This document shows positions 23,893 to 34,042 of a stretch of DNA of 64,000 bases, in pieces. Position 1 is the stretch's first letter, and each line of letters opens with the position of its first letter. The translations under genes were made by a program, and so were the position numbers. The DNA is taken from positions 89,157,349-89,221,348 of the forward strand of contig JAMXBB010000007.1 of NCBI GenBank assembly GCA_024138015.1, written 5' to 3'. Below the pieces are notes generated by a model. It saw only the letters and a program-made list of their open reading frames with translations. It was not told the origin of the DNA and did not search any database. The stretch comes from Lumnitzera littorea (taxonomy: Eukaryota > Streptophyta > Magnoliopsida > Myrtales > Combretaceae).

Positions 23893-24354
23893 CTGAGAAA
23901 TTCATTACCAATTTTCAATTATTTAGTTATAATGATAAACTTATTCTAAATAATTGTAGAAACCACCAATACTAAATGAAGATAACACACATGTATATAT
24001 ACATCATAACAATAGTAACAAAGGCTGTAATCTTTCATTTTTGATCAATATAGTGAGGTTACATCTATGTAGTGGTCACTTCTAACCAGTGAAACTCTAT
24101 TGATATATATATATATAGACTAAATCAAAATACAGAGTTTTCAAAGTACAAAAGAGCTCCCATAATACATAAGTCCTCACCATACATAAGGCTCTCGAGT
24201 ACATCAAAACTCTCAAAATACAAAATAACCTCATTACATGAAAACTCTCAAAATGATCAGTCATGATCCTAATATATACAACAAAAGGAGCATGCATGAT
24301 CACTCTGATACTAGCAACCAAATCAAAATACAACCTAATCATCCTAAACATTTC
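23893..24354 (-). other. AT-rich spacer, possible intron upstream of gag
   Basis: Separates the extra reading frame (ending 24,355) from gag. It is AT-rich, has a branch-point-like CTAAATAATTG and ends TTTCTCAG on the minus strand. I see no clear donor. The minus frame 24,097-24,351 is not protein-like. Confidence 0.3.
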
Positions 24355-25175
24355 TCAATGTTGAGTAGAAGGTCCTGCCGCTTTTTCCTCCTCTTGTCTG
24401 TGTCCGGGAAAAGTTGATCCAACACTAGAATATATATCGGATTCCTCATTAGGGGTCTATCAAGCCCACTCTCTTGGTAACCAAAAATCCAATGGATCCG
24501 GTGTAATGGTAAGTATATCAGATGAGTCACCGCCTACCAAAACTATAGGTAGAAGCCTAGGGTCCACCTGATAATAGTTAAACTCATCAGCTAAGGGTAT
24601 CTGCTGTAACGGCTCAGCCTGTATGATAGGGGTATTCAATAGTAAACCAAGTCCATCAAATCTAAATCTCGGGTATGGTACAAGAACATCGATACCATCG
24701 GTATGATCATACTATGGCTCCTTGCTAGTTCCTATGTCAACTATAGCTCTAGCCCGATCTTGAGCAATAACAGAAAAATGGTCAGCATAGTAGTCTATAG
24801 TTAGGGTAATCCCATGTCCAACTATCCTACTATGGCCAAAGGAAGGTAGTAGTGGAAGGGAATCAGCATCAACCAGAAACATAATATCCTGAGTATAGTC
24901 TGTACTCTTCTCTGACTCTAAGCAATAGATCATCTCCTCATCAGTAGGGAAACGATCGATTGAGGCGAAAACCTAATAAATCCTCCTATCAATCCAATAG
25001 AATCTTAGTCCTTGGTACCAGGCAGATAGTACCTCACTGACAGTACGAGGTTGGCCCACCAATGCTAAGTCCTCGTAAGCAATATAGAGTCGACGTCGGT
25101 AATTTAGTAGACTCTGTCCCTCTCGGAGACGGAATAAAGCGAAAGAAGTCTGCAGCTCTAACTCAGTTCTCTAAA
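24355..25175 (-). pseudogene. Extra reading frame between PBS and gag (gag-like, function unknown)
   Basis: One frame on the minus strand reads from about 25,175 to a terminal TGA at 24,355, about 270 codons. It has in-frame stops near 25,171, at 24,973-24,975 and 24,712-24,714, and a pair at 24,457-24,462. All five are of the CAG/CGA to TAG/TGA type. Order: REGQSLLNYRRRLYIAYEDL with, about 25 residues on, AWYQGLRFYWIDRRI, laid out like a Gag major homology region and following helix; SFGHSRIVGHGITLTIDYY; then an acidic, proline-containing tail ending KAAGPSTQH. I do not recognise this as a named family. It could be a second gag-like protein or upstream exon of gag. No start codon was found; the N-terminal part may be missing or spliced. 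Confidence 0.6.
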
Positions 25176-25333
25176 TTAATACGGCATAAAGTTACTTTTA
25201 TAATTTCTGTGTCATAGATTTTAATATGTAAAATAAAGCTTAAACACTTAACCCAATTTTACCTCTCTCAATCTCCTCAGGTAAGGTATCCTACTATCTA
25301 GGGTTAGGTTTTATTTAACCTAATTTGAGTCAT

Positions 25334-25345
25334 GCTCTGATACCA
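25334..25345 (-). promoter_or_regulatory. Primer binding site, initiator-Met tRNA type
   Basis: Minus strand TGGTATCAGAGC, six bases inside the 5' LTR end at 25,352. This is the standard plant initiator-methionine tRNA primer site. Confidence 0.92.
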
Positions 25346-25351
25346 CTTAAC

Positions 25352-26334
25352 TGTCATGACATGAGGGGGCTAGTCGTAGCAATCGTCGTATACCGTACAA
25401 AGGATTGTAGATTGAATTCCTTTACAATCGACTACCCTTTTATATGATACACAAGGCTACAGCTACTACTAACTACTAAGAGTATGCAAGTTTAAGTAAT
25501 ATCATTTCATAATAAATAATAATATTATAAAAACATAACACATAGTCTATTTGTATAAAAGCTTACAACTACAAAGCTTGAAACATGTCTTAAGTTAGAC
25601 TAGAATAACAATTACATATTCAGATTTATAAACTATCAAAAGTACTCTCTAATCACTCCCACACTAACCCCATGTAGAAAACTAACTTCGGGTATTCGAC
25701 GGCCCGACTCCACAAAAAGGTCGGCCTACGAGAGAAGACTACAAGGGTATAAGCTAACTATCTTAGTGAGATAATTTCCCTTAACCATACAGTAATCAAG
25801 TTATACAACAGTTAAGTTCAACCAAATGAATGCATGACAAATAGTATGCCAAACAAGTACATACAGGTGACTAGGTACTGCATGCAACTCAGATTTAATG
25901 CCTTCCAAAGTCAGGGTTAGAGATTCATCGGTATAGTCAGATCCGGGTATCATAGTAGAACTTATTTCATAACGAAACTTTGTGTTTCGTAATCAAAAGG
26001 TAATGGTACATCCATTATCAGGTTTATCAAAACAAGTTTTATATATGATTGTGAGTAGGTTTACGCAGCCCTTACTCACCCCTAAACGAAGGCCTCTGGA
26101 CTTGACCCTTAGCTAGGCGGTTGGTGCCTCCAATGCCTACTCATCCCATGGGTTAGGGTAAGGTTATATTGCATGTGTGCACCGTACAAAATCTATTACA
26201 ATCAATAATCAACCCACGTATGGCCTCTCACTACCTCCTTGTAATGTGACTGCTGGAATTAGTTATGCAGTGCATGATTTATGCATGATCCAAGTTAACT
26301 TTTTCTAGTCGAATAAAATTAAGTCTGATTTATT
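25352..26334 (-). repeat. 5' LTR of the chromovirus, truncated
   Basis: Starts TGTCATGACA and matches 15,514-16,500 almost without gaps, including the CCTTCC-AAGTCAGGGTTAGAG block. It stops after GATTTATT, where the sequence jumps into the Tat LTR. About 2.5 kb of the expected 3.5 kb is missing. Confidence 0.9.
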
Positions 26335-26565
26335 TGAATTAAAATTAATGACCGATAGCCAAATCGTAATCAATTTAACCAATTGGTTATGATTTTTTTT
26401 TCTTTTCTTAACTTCGGTCGGGTGGCGACTCCAAAATTTTTTAAGAAATCAAAATTTCCCAATTTCGGTAGTCGAAGATTAATATTAAATAGGTTAGGGT
26501 TTAGTATTAATCAGGAAATGAGAAATTAATTTAAAAAGAAAAGAAACTGAAAAACAAGCTTGATA
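26332..26565 (+). repeat. 5' LTR remnant (3' end only)
   Basis: Matches the 3' LTR across 39,307-39,330 joined to 42,228-42,437, including CTTCGGTCGGGTGG and the TTAGGGTTTAGTATTAATCA block. It ends AAGCTTGATA, where the 3' LTR has ATGCTCGACA. About 2 kb of the LTR is missing on the left. It preserves the uninterrupted form of the site where the solo LTR entered the 3' LTR. Confidence 0.9.
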
Positions 26566-26568
26566 GTT

Positions 26569-26586
26569 TAGCGACTCCACTAGGGA
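26569..26586 (+). promoter_or_regulatory. Primer binding site of the Tat-type element (decayed)
   Basis: TAGCGACTCCACTAGGGA, three bases after the LTR end. It differs by G-to-A changes from the TGGCGACTCCACTGGGGA form I associate with Tat/Ogre elements (reported as tRNA-Arg type; from memory). Confidence 0.75.
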
Positions 26587-27193
26587 CTGCTAGAAGGCTA
26601 GCCACTAGAGGTTACCGAAAATAGGATTATTTTTCAAAAATAAAAATAATAATAACAAAAAATAAAAATATGAAATAATAAAAAACTTAGGTATGTTATT
26701 TTGTATATATGTATATTTTATTTCTTTTTACTAACATTTTTTTTTGTTGTTGTAGTTTATTTAAGGGAGTAGTTTTGGGGGGTTTACTTTTATTCTGTCT
26801 TTTTGCATCATAAATCCATGGTAGATACGGTTAAAACCAAGCCATCTTAGGACCTTAAGAGATGAGCCATTATGTAAGCTTTGGAAGTTGCAAGGTAACC
26901 ACCTTCCGGGGTCGATTAGGCTATCCTACTCAAGTTCAAATGCGACCACAGAATCGTTGCTTTGAAAAACATAGTGGTTGCAAAACTTAAGGACCTTTAG
27001 AACCCACCCTTTTGCATTACATGAAAACTTTTCTTAAAAGAATTGCAAGAACCTATAATGTGGTAGATTTAAATGGACAAGGGTAGTTGTGAAGTTGCGG
27101 TTGTAGTTGTAATATTTCTTTGTAAATAATTTGTAATAATTTTATGTAAAGTTTTAGAATACGTTGTAATTGTAATTTTGATTTTGATTAGTC
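26587..27193 (+). other. Untranslated leader of the Tat-type element
   Basis: Non-coding, between the PBS and the first ATG of ORF1 at 27,194. It has an A/T-rich run (26,630-26,700) and no gene. Confidence 0.6.
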
Positions 27194-28611
27194 ATGGCTA
27201 GATCATGTCAAGAGCCTTTTAAAGACATTCATGTCCACCTACCGCATTGGCCACAAAAACTGCTTTAAACATGGTTTCGACTCTTCAGCCCAGATAAGCA
27301 GGAGTTTATCAAGAGTAGGATTGGGCCCATCCTCTCTCTGTAGAAGATCCTTGGGAACATCACTCTAATGCAGGCCTTAGTCCACTTATAGGAGCCCGAA
27401 TCCACTAGTTTCTATATGGGCCTACATCAACTAAGCCCAACTTTAGAGGAATACTCCCAATTGTTGTAGGCTCCTATAATCACTGATGATGTCTATGTCC
27501 CAGACTTAGAAGCTAAAATACTAAAGATCTTCAGCAAGTTGTTGGGAATAAAAAAAAACTGAAATAAACCGGGTTCTAAATCAAGGAAAGACCATTTGAT
27601 TAGAGGATGTCATGGATTGGTTTTCTACTAAATTGAAGCATAGAGAAAAACGGAAGTTTTTTATGCAAATTTAGAAGCATGGCACTAGTATCGAGTCAAC
27701 ACTTTTATATTGGTGGTCTTCAATACTATCTTATTCCCTGATAATAGACGTTAAGTCCACTTCAAAATTGCTAAACTCATAACCCAATTCCTTGAAGGGA
27801 AATCATATGTCCTGGCCCTTCTAGTCGAGCAGATTCGATCACTGAACCATCCCAAGAAAAAAGAAACGAAGAGATTTGAAGACTAATATGGTCCTACTAG
27901 TGGTCTGGTTCGTTAGCCACACGAGAAGTTACCAACTTGATTTCAATCGGGCTGAGTTTACTCAGTAATACGATCTCATCAAATCTTCTGAAGAAAGAGT
28001 TGAGCTACCTGAAAATATAGGTAGCCGCTACTAGGTCCAATACTTTCATAGTATGAAAGTAGAAGAGTTGTTGTTGACCCCAGGTGGTTTGCAAGCAAGG
28101 AAATATTAAGATGGTGTGAAGACTTTAAGGCAGTCCCTCTGATCGGCTTCAACCTTTGCACCAGATACGTCCCAGCCAATTGGCTCATTGAGGACATGAT
28201 CCCCAGACCATCATTAGAAGCTGTCTCATTAGACTTCCATAACCCCGGCATGATGATGACTGACAAAGTAGCCAAGCTCCTGAGCATCCGAGCTCTTTGG
28301 TGCATAAGAAAGACTACCCCTACCACTAAGGGGATAACAGCCAGGAGCTAGACAACCAAAGGATTTCTTTATCACTAACTAAAAGGGTTAAAAGATATGG
28401 AAGACAACAAAGAGAAGGGAGAAGTTCAAACTGAACCTAAGAGAACGAGTAAAAGAGAGCAGGAGTTGGAAAACCATTGTAAGGAATATCATTAGAAGAT
28501 AAAGGCATTGGAAGCACAATTAAAGAGGACTAAGGGCAAAGAAGAGGAGACTCCTAAGATCCAAAAGAGGAAAAAGACGCAGGATGAGCCTACCAACCAC
28601 CAGAAGATTAG
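27194..28611 (+). pseudogene. Tat/Ogre ORF1 protein (broken)
   Basis: Starts ATG GCT AGA. Readable blocks are GPILSL, LSPTLEEYSQLL, DDVYVPDLEAKILKIFSKLL, ILFPDNRR and LVEQIRSLNHPKKK, which follow the plant-wide ORF1 found upstream of gag in Tat-type elements (the family I know as DUF7745; unknown function). More than ten stops and at least one frameshift, probably at an A run near 27,550. It ends in a lysine/glutamate-rich tail. The antisense frame 27,979-28,326 is a shadow. Confidence 0.75.
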
Positions 28612-28949
28612 ATTTTAGATTTTAGGTTTTTTTTTTTATTTTTATTTTCTTTAGAATGTTTTTTTTTTTTTCTAACAGAATGAGAGATGTAAGGCTTCAC
28701 AATTGCAAAAATTAATAAAAGTTAGTTAGGTTTTGCCACATCAAAGGTTTCTTCCCAATTCTTACTTTTCCATTACATTTATGTGACATGCATCTTGCAT
28801 TTATACGATTAACAACTCTTTCTTACAAAAATGTAATATATACTAACCCTTTGTTGAGTTGGTCTTCGCCAAACAGGTAAAATTTCAAGATAGCTCCTAA
28901 ATGTCAAGTCTTTTAGAGAAGTCCTATTAGAACACGTTCCTAGACCAGG
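28612..28949 (+). other. Spacer between ORF1 and gag
   Basis: T-rich (28,626-28,672), no coding content seen. Confidence 0.5.
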
Positions 28950-30330
28950 ATGGCCACTACTCAAGGAAATGACGGAGACCTTGATATCAATGATCCCTCC
29001 GAGCTAAGGTTTAGTTCCATAGAAAGGGCTATGGAGAAGACGGCAGAACAAATGAGCTTCTTAGTAGACAGCATTGCTTTGTTGCGAGCCATAGCACCAG
29101 CTGATGAAGAAAGCTCTAAGACTCGTTATGGGAAGAATACATAGGCTCCTGAAGTAGAGCATGAATATCAAAAAGACCCATTCGAATCAGAAGGAGTTTA
29201 CCCAAAAGACAACCCGACCTTCAAACCTGATACGTATGCAGCCTCGAGACCTGTTGACCAAGGGCCTAGTACGGACAGCTTGAAAGAATTGAAAAAGAAA
29301 TTGACACAACAGATAACTAAGAAGATGAAGGCACTTGTAGGGTATGATGGATTTGAATAGGCGAGGATCACTGAATTTTCCGTATATGATATAGGATCAT
29401 ATCTTGAGAAGTTTAAGGTACCATAATTTAAAAAGTATAATAGGATGGTTACCCTAAGCTCTACACCAGGTTGTACGTCAGGAAGATGGGTAAATATGTT
29501 CAATATAATCCACTCATGGTATAGACATTATAAGATAGTCTGACTGGACCAACCTTGACTTGGTATGCCCAGCTTGATTTGAACCAGATAAATATATGGG
29601 AGAAGCTTGCTAGAACATTTTATGAACAATATAAATTCAACATGGAAGTAGCCCCAACTATGATGGAATTAGTTGCCCCATGAAAGAAGAATAATGAATC
29701 ATTTAAAGAATATGCTCAAAGATGGAGGTCCTTAGCTACAAGAATCTCTACTCCTACTACTAAGAAGGAGCTCACATCAACTTTCATTAACACCTTGGAA
29801 AGGCCCTACTTCTTCCATCTCATCGAGCAAGCCTTGTTCAGTTCTGTTGAAGTAGTAGTGGTAGGGTGTAGGATTGAAAGCGCCGTCTCTTCCGATAAGC
29901 TGCAAGAGCTAGTAGATAGAAGACTACCAGTGTCATCACTGGTCTTAGACCAGCCTGCAGCAAGCCTAAAGAATCTACGGTCGGTATGGCAAATTCAAAT
30001 GCCAAACCAAATGCTCAAGTCGCTTTCAGGATGAATCCTCCTTCCACTCAGCAACAATTTAAAGACCAACTTCAAACTAATAGGACTTATAGACAGTTTA
30101 CCAAGATACCGGTCCCTTTAAGTCAAGTCTTCAAGAAGTTGCGAAGGGATAATTTGATATGGTATGAACTTCCTAGCGATCGATACCAACTGAGAATCTT
30201 TGACCCCACAGTAAAGTGTAAATACTACTGTGGACAAATGGGGCATTTAATTGATGTGTGTTGGAGAGTGAGGAACAAGATTTAGGACTTGATAGATGAA
30301 GGGATAGTGTAGTTAGATTTTGTGGAAGCC
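28950..30330 (+). pseudogene. Gag of the Tat-type element (broken)
   Basis: ATG at 28,950 begins an acidic N-terminus (open to 29,144). The capsid region, about 29,500-29,920, reads SLTGPTLTWYAQLDL, FYEQYKFNMEVAPTM, NNESFKEYAQRWRSLA and TFINTLERPYFFHLI. These are standard Tat Gag motifs, including the major homology region. The nucleocapsid-like end CKYYCGQMGHLIDVCW (about 30,219-30,265) keeps C-x3-C-x4-H-x4-C and is followed by KI-stop-DLIDEG. Stops and frameshifts separate the blocks (open parts 29,795-30,034 and 29,986-30,285). Confidence 0.88.
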
Positions 30331-30639
30331 CCGATTCCTAGTGTTAACAATAATCCCTTACCTAACCACGAGTCGATGATTGGTATGGTTTTTGATGACT
30401 GTGCTATCAACGTCATTGATTTAGATAAGAAGCCTAAGGTTTTTGAGTTTTATACTAGCAACTAGACTCTAAAAGTGAAGAGGTACACATTTTACATACC
30501 ATTGTCACCAGAAAATTACAAAGCTACTCCATTTAGCTATCACTTGGTAAATCAAGAAAAACCAGGTCCTTTAGTAGGGGTCATTACTTGATCGGGAAAG
30601 ATTTACCACCCAAGAGAGGAGCATAGGAGGAAGGTCATA

Positions 30640-31434
30640 TTGGGAGAATCAAATGATAAGATGGTGGCCGAACACGTTGAAGGGCTATCGACCTTTACTA
30701 AAATGATCAAGTCGAGTGAGTATAAGATCATGGATCAACTCAATAAGACTCCTACACAAATATCATTGGTGAGCTTGTTAATCACATTTGAACCACATAG
30801 GGAGGCTTTGTTTCACACTTTAAATGAGGTGAAGGTCCCTCGTGAAATTCCAACTGAGAAGATGGGATTGGTTACTAATTCTGTCATTGCAATGGATCAA
30901 ATTTCCTTTTCAATTGAAGAATTAGGCAAAGAAGGGAACAAACATACAAAGCTACTCTTTATCATGGTAAGGAGTAATGACATAATCATCACTAGAGTGC
31001 TCATTGATAATGGATCATCGCTGAACGTCTGCCCACTCACCACCTTGGATTTGTTGGGCATCGACACGTCTACAATTAGGCCTTCTTCCACAACAGTTAG
31101 GGCCTTTGATGGTTCCAGAAGAGAGATTATAGGGGAGATTGATTTATCTGTAAGTATTGGCCCTCAACATTTTACTATTCGATTCCAAGTCATGGATATT
31201 TCAAGATCTTTCAATCTACTCTTGGGAAGACCTTGGATTCATGCAATAGGGGCCATACCCTCGAGCTTGCACCAAAAGTTGAAGTTTATCTTAAATAGTC
31301 AGGTGATTACAATTCTGGGTGATCAAGAGTATGAAATTTACAAGGAAACGGCTATACCCTACATAGGAAGTGAAGGACAAGAAAAGCTAGGCTTACAAAT
31401 GTTTGAAGAAGTAAGCATGATTACACGGTCTTGA
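30640..31434 (+). CDS. Aspartic protease region of the Tat-type polyprotein (open)
   Basis: 264 codons without a stop, the longest intact coding piece in the window. It would process Gag-Pol. Active site at residues 121-128, LIDNGSSL, with Asp-Asn-Gly instead of the usual Asp-Ser/Thr-Gly, as is common in this lineage. Then NVCPLTTLDLLGID, VRAFDGSRREIIGEIDL, FQVMDISRSFNLLLGRPWIH and AIPSSLHQKLKFI follow in family order. The Met at 30,640 is only the first ATG after a stop: readable gag-protease linker continues upstream from about 30,300. It is part of a broken polyprotein, so not a functional gene by itself. Confidence 0.9.
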   Translation: MGESNDKMVAEHVEGLSTFTKMIKSSEYKIMDQLNKTPTQISLVSLLITFEPHREALFHTLNEVKVPREIPTEKMGLVTNSVIAMDQISFSIEELGKEGNKHTKLLFIMVRSNDIIITRVLIDNGSSLNVCPLTTLDLLGIDTSTIRPSSTTVRAFDGSRREIIGEIDLSVSIGPQHFTIRFQVMDISRSFNLLLGRPWIHAIGAIPSSLHQKLKFILNSQVITILGDQEYEIYKETAIPYIGSEGQEKLGLQMFEEVSMITRS

Positions 31435-31717
31435 TAGAGAAGACAATAGAAGAATAGAATTCATGGAAGGTTAGATCGACACTTACAGCCGTGGCTACAA
31501 TCCTACCCCAACAGAAGAATTATAGAAGAAACAAGCGAGGGGCAAGAGAGGTAATAGATTATACTATGTCCCGATGTCCTTTCCATCGTTGGCTGAGACA
31601 TTCATATAGGAAGAGACTCAAGCCTAGGAATCTGGCCAAGAAATATCAACAAGCTTGCCACACAAGTTCCATCATCATTTGAATAACTGGTTCTCTATCC
31701 CGGCGAATGGCAGCAGG
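31435..31717 (+). pseudogene. Protease-RT linker, frameshifted
   Basis: Readable linker in a different frame from the protease (VPMSFPSLAETFI, HKFHHHLNNWFSIPANGSR), ending at a possible splice donor. The open frame 31,491-31,682 is a frame-shadow of this. Confidence 0.5.
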
Positions 31718-31935
31718 GTAAAGGGTGACCCGTAGTTAGTATTTTCTGAATTTTTATTTTCAATAGTCACCATTTCAAGTGTATCGTCGAACCTTTTGTT
31801 CAAAATTAGTTAGGCCTTTATCTCATTTGAGATCCACTTCCATTTATTTAATAAAATCTTAGTTCGTTTCTTTCCTATGTTGCGTTATAGTTCTCTTTTG
31901 CTTACATACACTTTTCTTTATGTATTCTCATTTAG
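31718..31935 (+). other. Probable intron between protease and RT
   Basis: AGG|GTAAAG donor at 31,718 and a long T/C-rich tract ending TATTCTCATTTAG at 31,935, 218 bp. Coding-like text stops at the donor and resumes right after the acceptor. Ogre elements are known to carry an intron between protease and RT, which supports the call. The flanking reading phases are off by one base, so a later indel or a slightly different site is possible. Confidence 0.55.
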
Positions 31936-31936
31936 A

Positions 31937-33570
31937 TCCAATGAATAAAGTGAAAACTAGGAATACCTCACATAGGTAGAAAATAAGAATATCGATATTG
32001 CTTTCGACCTTACCGGGTTAGTCGTCAGGAGCGATGTCGATGACTACAGTAATATACAAGAGGAATGGCAAAAACATGAACTGGGTAGAATCACTATTGA
32101 TGAACCGATTGAGATAATTAATGTAGGGAATGGAGAAAATACTAAGAATCTAAAAATTAGCGCAAGTTTAAAAGAGAAACAAAAAATAGAAATGATTACA
32201 TTATTAACCAAATATCAAGACGTGTTCGCTTGGTCATATGAAGATATGGCTAGGTTGGACCCGTTAATTGTAGTCCACCATTTACCCACACAAGAAGACG
32301 TCAAACCAAAAAAGAAAAAGTTAAGCAGATTTCGACTTGATGTCTTGTTGAAAATTAAAGAAGAAGTGAAGAAACTACTAGAAGTTGGATTCATTGAAGT
32401 GTCGGATTACTTGGAATGGGTAGCTAATATTGTTCTAACAATGAAGAAGAATGGGAAAGTCAAAGTGTGTATAGACTTTCGAGATCTCAACCAAGCAACA
32501 CCTAAAGATAATTTTCCATTGCCTCACATTGATGTCTTAGTAGATAACATAACTGGAAATCATCTATTCTCTTTCACGGAGGGTTTTTCGGGATATAATC
32601 AGATCCAAATGTTTGAAGAAGATAAGACAAAGACAACTTTCATTACAACTTGGGGAACATTTTGCTACAAGGTAATGCTGTTTGGGCTTAAGAATGCAGG
32701 TGCAACATATTAGAGGGCTATGGTTGCAATTTTTCATGATATGATGCATAAAGAAATAGAAGTGTATGTTGATGATATGATTGTAAAATCTAAGGAAGAG
32801 GAAGATCGCTTAGAAAATTTGAGGAAGCTGTTTGATAGACTGAGGAAATACCACTTGAAGTTGAATCCGAAGAAATGTACCTTTGGCGTGACGTCAGGAA
32901 AATTATTAGGATTCATAATCAGCTAAAGAGGTATCGAAGTCGATCCTGATAAAGCCAAAGCCATAATTAACATGCCTCCTCCACAAATACTTAAAGAAGT
33001 ATGAAGATTGCTGGGGCGTTTGAATTACATAGCCCGATTCATATCATAGTTAACAGACAAATGCTACCCTCTTTTTAAGCTATTAAAGAAGAACGTGAAG
33101 ATCAGCTGGAATGAAGAATGCGAAGAGGCTTTCACTAAAATCAAAGAATACCTCATGAAGCCTCCAGTGTTAGTAGCTCCTAAACCTAGAAAGTAGTTGT
33201 TTTTGTACCCGTCCATAATGTTCGAATTTATGAGATCTATGCTTGGCTAGAAGGATGAAGAAGGGAAAGAGCGGGTCATTTACTATCTAAGCAAGAAGTT
33301 CACAGAAGGAGAGCAGAAATACTCAAAAGCCGAAAGAACCTGTTGTACATTGGTCTGGGTCATGCATCGGCTCAGACAATATACACTTTATTATCAAATT
33401 AAGTTGATAACACAACACGATCCTTTGAAATACTTAGCTGAAAAACTGGCTCTCATTGGTAAAGTTTCAAAGTGGCAGATGTTGCTGACAGAATTTGACA
33501 TTAAGTATGTGAGCTAAGGTTTAGTCAAGGGGTAAGCTTTGGCAGATTAATTAGCGGAGAATCCTTCTGA
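31937..33570 (+). pseudogene. Reverse transcriptase and RNase H of the Tat-type element (broken)
   Basis: One frame reads through with about ten stops. RT: DVFAWSYEDMARLDP, VKVCIDFRDLNQATPKDNFPL, FSGYNQIQM (normally with Asp in the FSxxD motif; here FSFTEGFSGYNQI), VMLFGLKNAGATY and the catalytic EVYVDDMIVKS, with YVDD intact at 32,765-32,776. RNase H, about 33,190-33,500: the first catalytic Asp is not visible (YPSIMFEFMRSML), but KAERTC and TQHDPLKYLAEK are present. Stops such as ATY-stop-RAM and EV-stop-RLLG fit CAG/CGA to TAG/TGA. Open parts are 32,192-32,713 and 32,720-32,926. Confidence 0.92.
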
Positions 33571-34042
33571 GGATATCCCTCAAGAAGCACGGGTTGAGTT
33601 TCCTAATGAAAGTATCCTAGTAGCAGTAAATGATTCTGATTGTGAAGTAGTAAAAAAATCTTCAGGGTGGAAAATGTTCTTTGACGGAGTAGCTAATGTG
33701 TCTAGATGTTTTGTCGAGGCAATTCTAGTATCTCCTGAAGGTACACAATTTCCAATGGCTGTGAGACTGGCTTTCCCATGTACTAATAATATTACAGAAT
33801 ATGAGGCGTGTATTTTGGGACTCAAAATTGCATTGTTTAAGGAGATATGGGAATTACAAGTATATGGAGATTCTTCGTTGATCATAGGCTAAGCTCGGGG
33901 TAAGTATAAGACGAAAGGCCCTAAATTAGTACCTTATCACCAACACCTGGCCGAGTTGATAATCAAGTTTGAAAAGATTACATTTGTGTACATACTAAGG
34001 GTTTAAAACCAATTTGTTGATGCTCTTACTACTTTGGCATAA
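33571..34042 (+). pseudogene. Second, archaeal-type RNase H (aRNH), broken
   Basis: WKMFFDGVANVSR (catalytic Asp), VSPEGTQFPMAVRLAFPCTN, NITEYEACILGLKIAL (Glu), LQVYGDSSLIIG (Asp) and NQFVDALTTLA (Asp) lie between the first RNase H and integrase. The catalytic D-E-D-D set is complete. The frame is broken by TAA codons after GDSSLIIG, in RV-stop-NQF and after TLA. This second RNase H is known from the Tat/Ogre lineage. Open part 33,674-33,892. Confidence 0.88.

Larger units (their letters stand above)
15514..26334 (-). mobile_element. Ty3/gypsy chromovirus, Del/Tekay-like, truncated 5' LTR
   Basis: Minus-strand element in the order (reading 26,334 to 15,514) partial 5' LTR, initiator-Met PBS, extra reading frame, gag, protease, RT/RNase H, integrase with chromodomain, PPT, 3' LTR. 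All domains carry stops or frameshifts, so it is dead. The two LTR segments differ at roughly one base in seven over the first 155 bp I compared, mostly by transitions, indicating an old insertion. The chromodomain, 3.5-kb LTR and PBS point to the Del/Tekay group of chromoviruses. The 5' LTR is fused to a Tat LTR at 26,332-26,334. Confidence 0.9.

Noticed and set aside
27979..28326. Minus frame of 115 codons
   Set aside because: Opposite strand of the degraded Tat ORF1, which is readable on the plus strand with family motifs.
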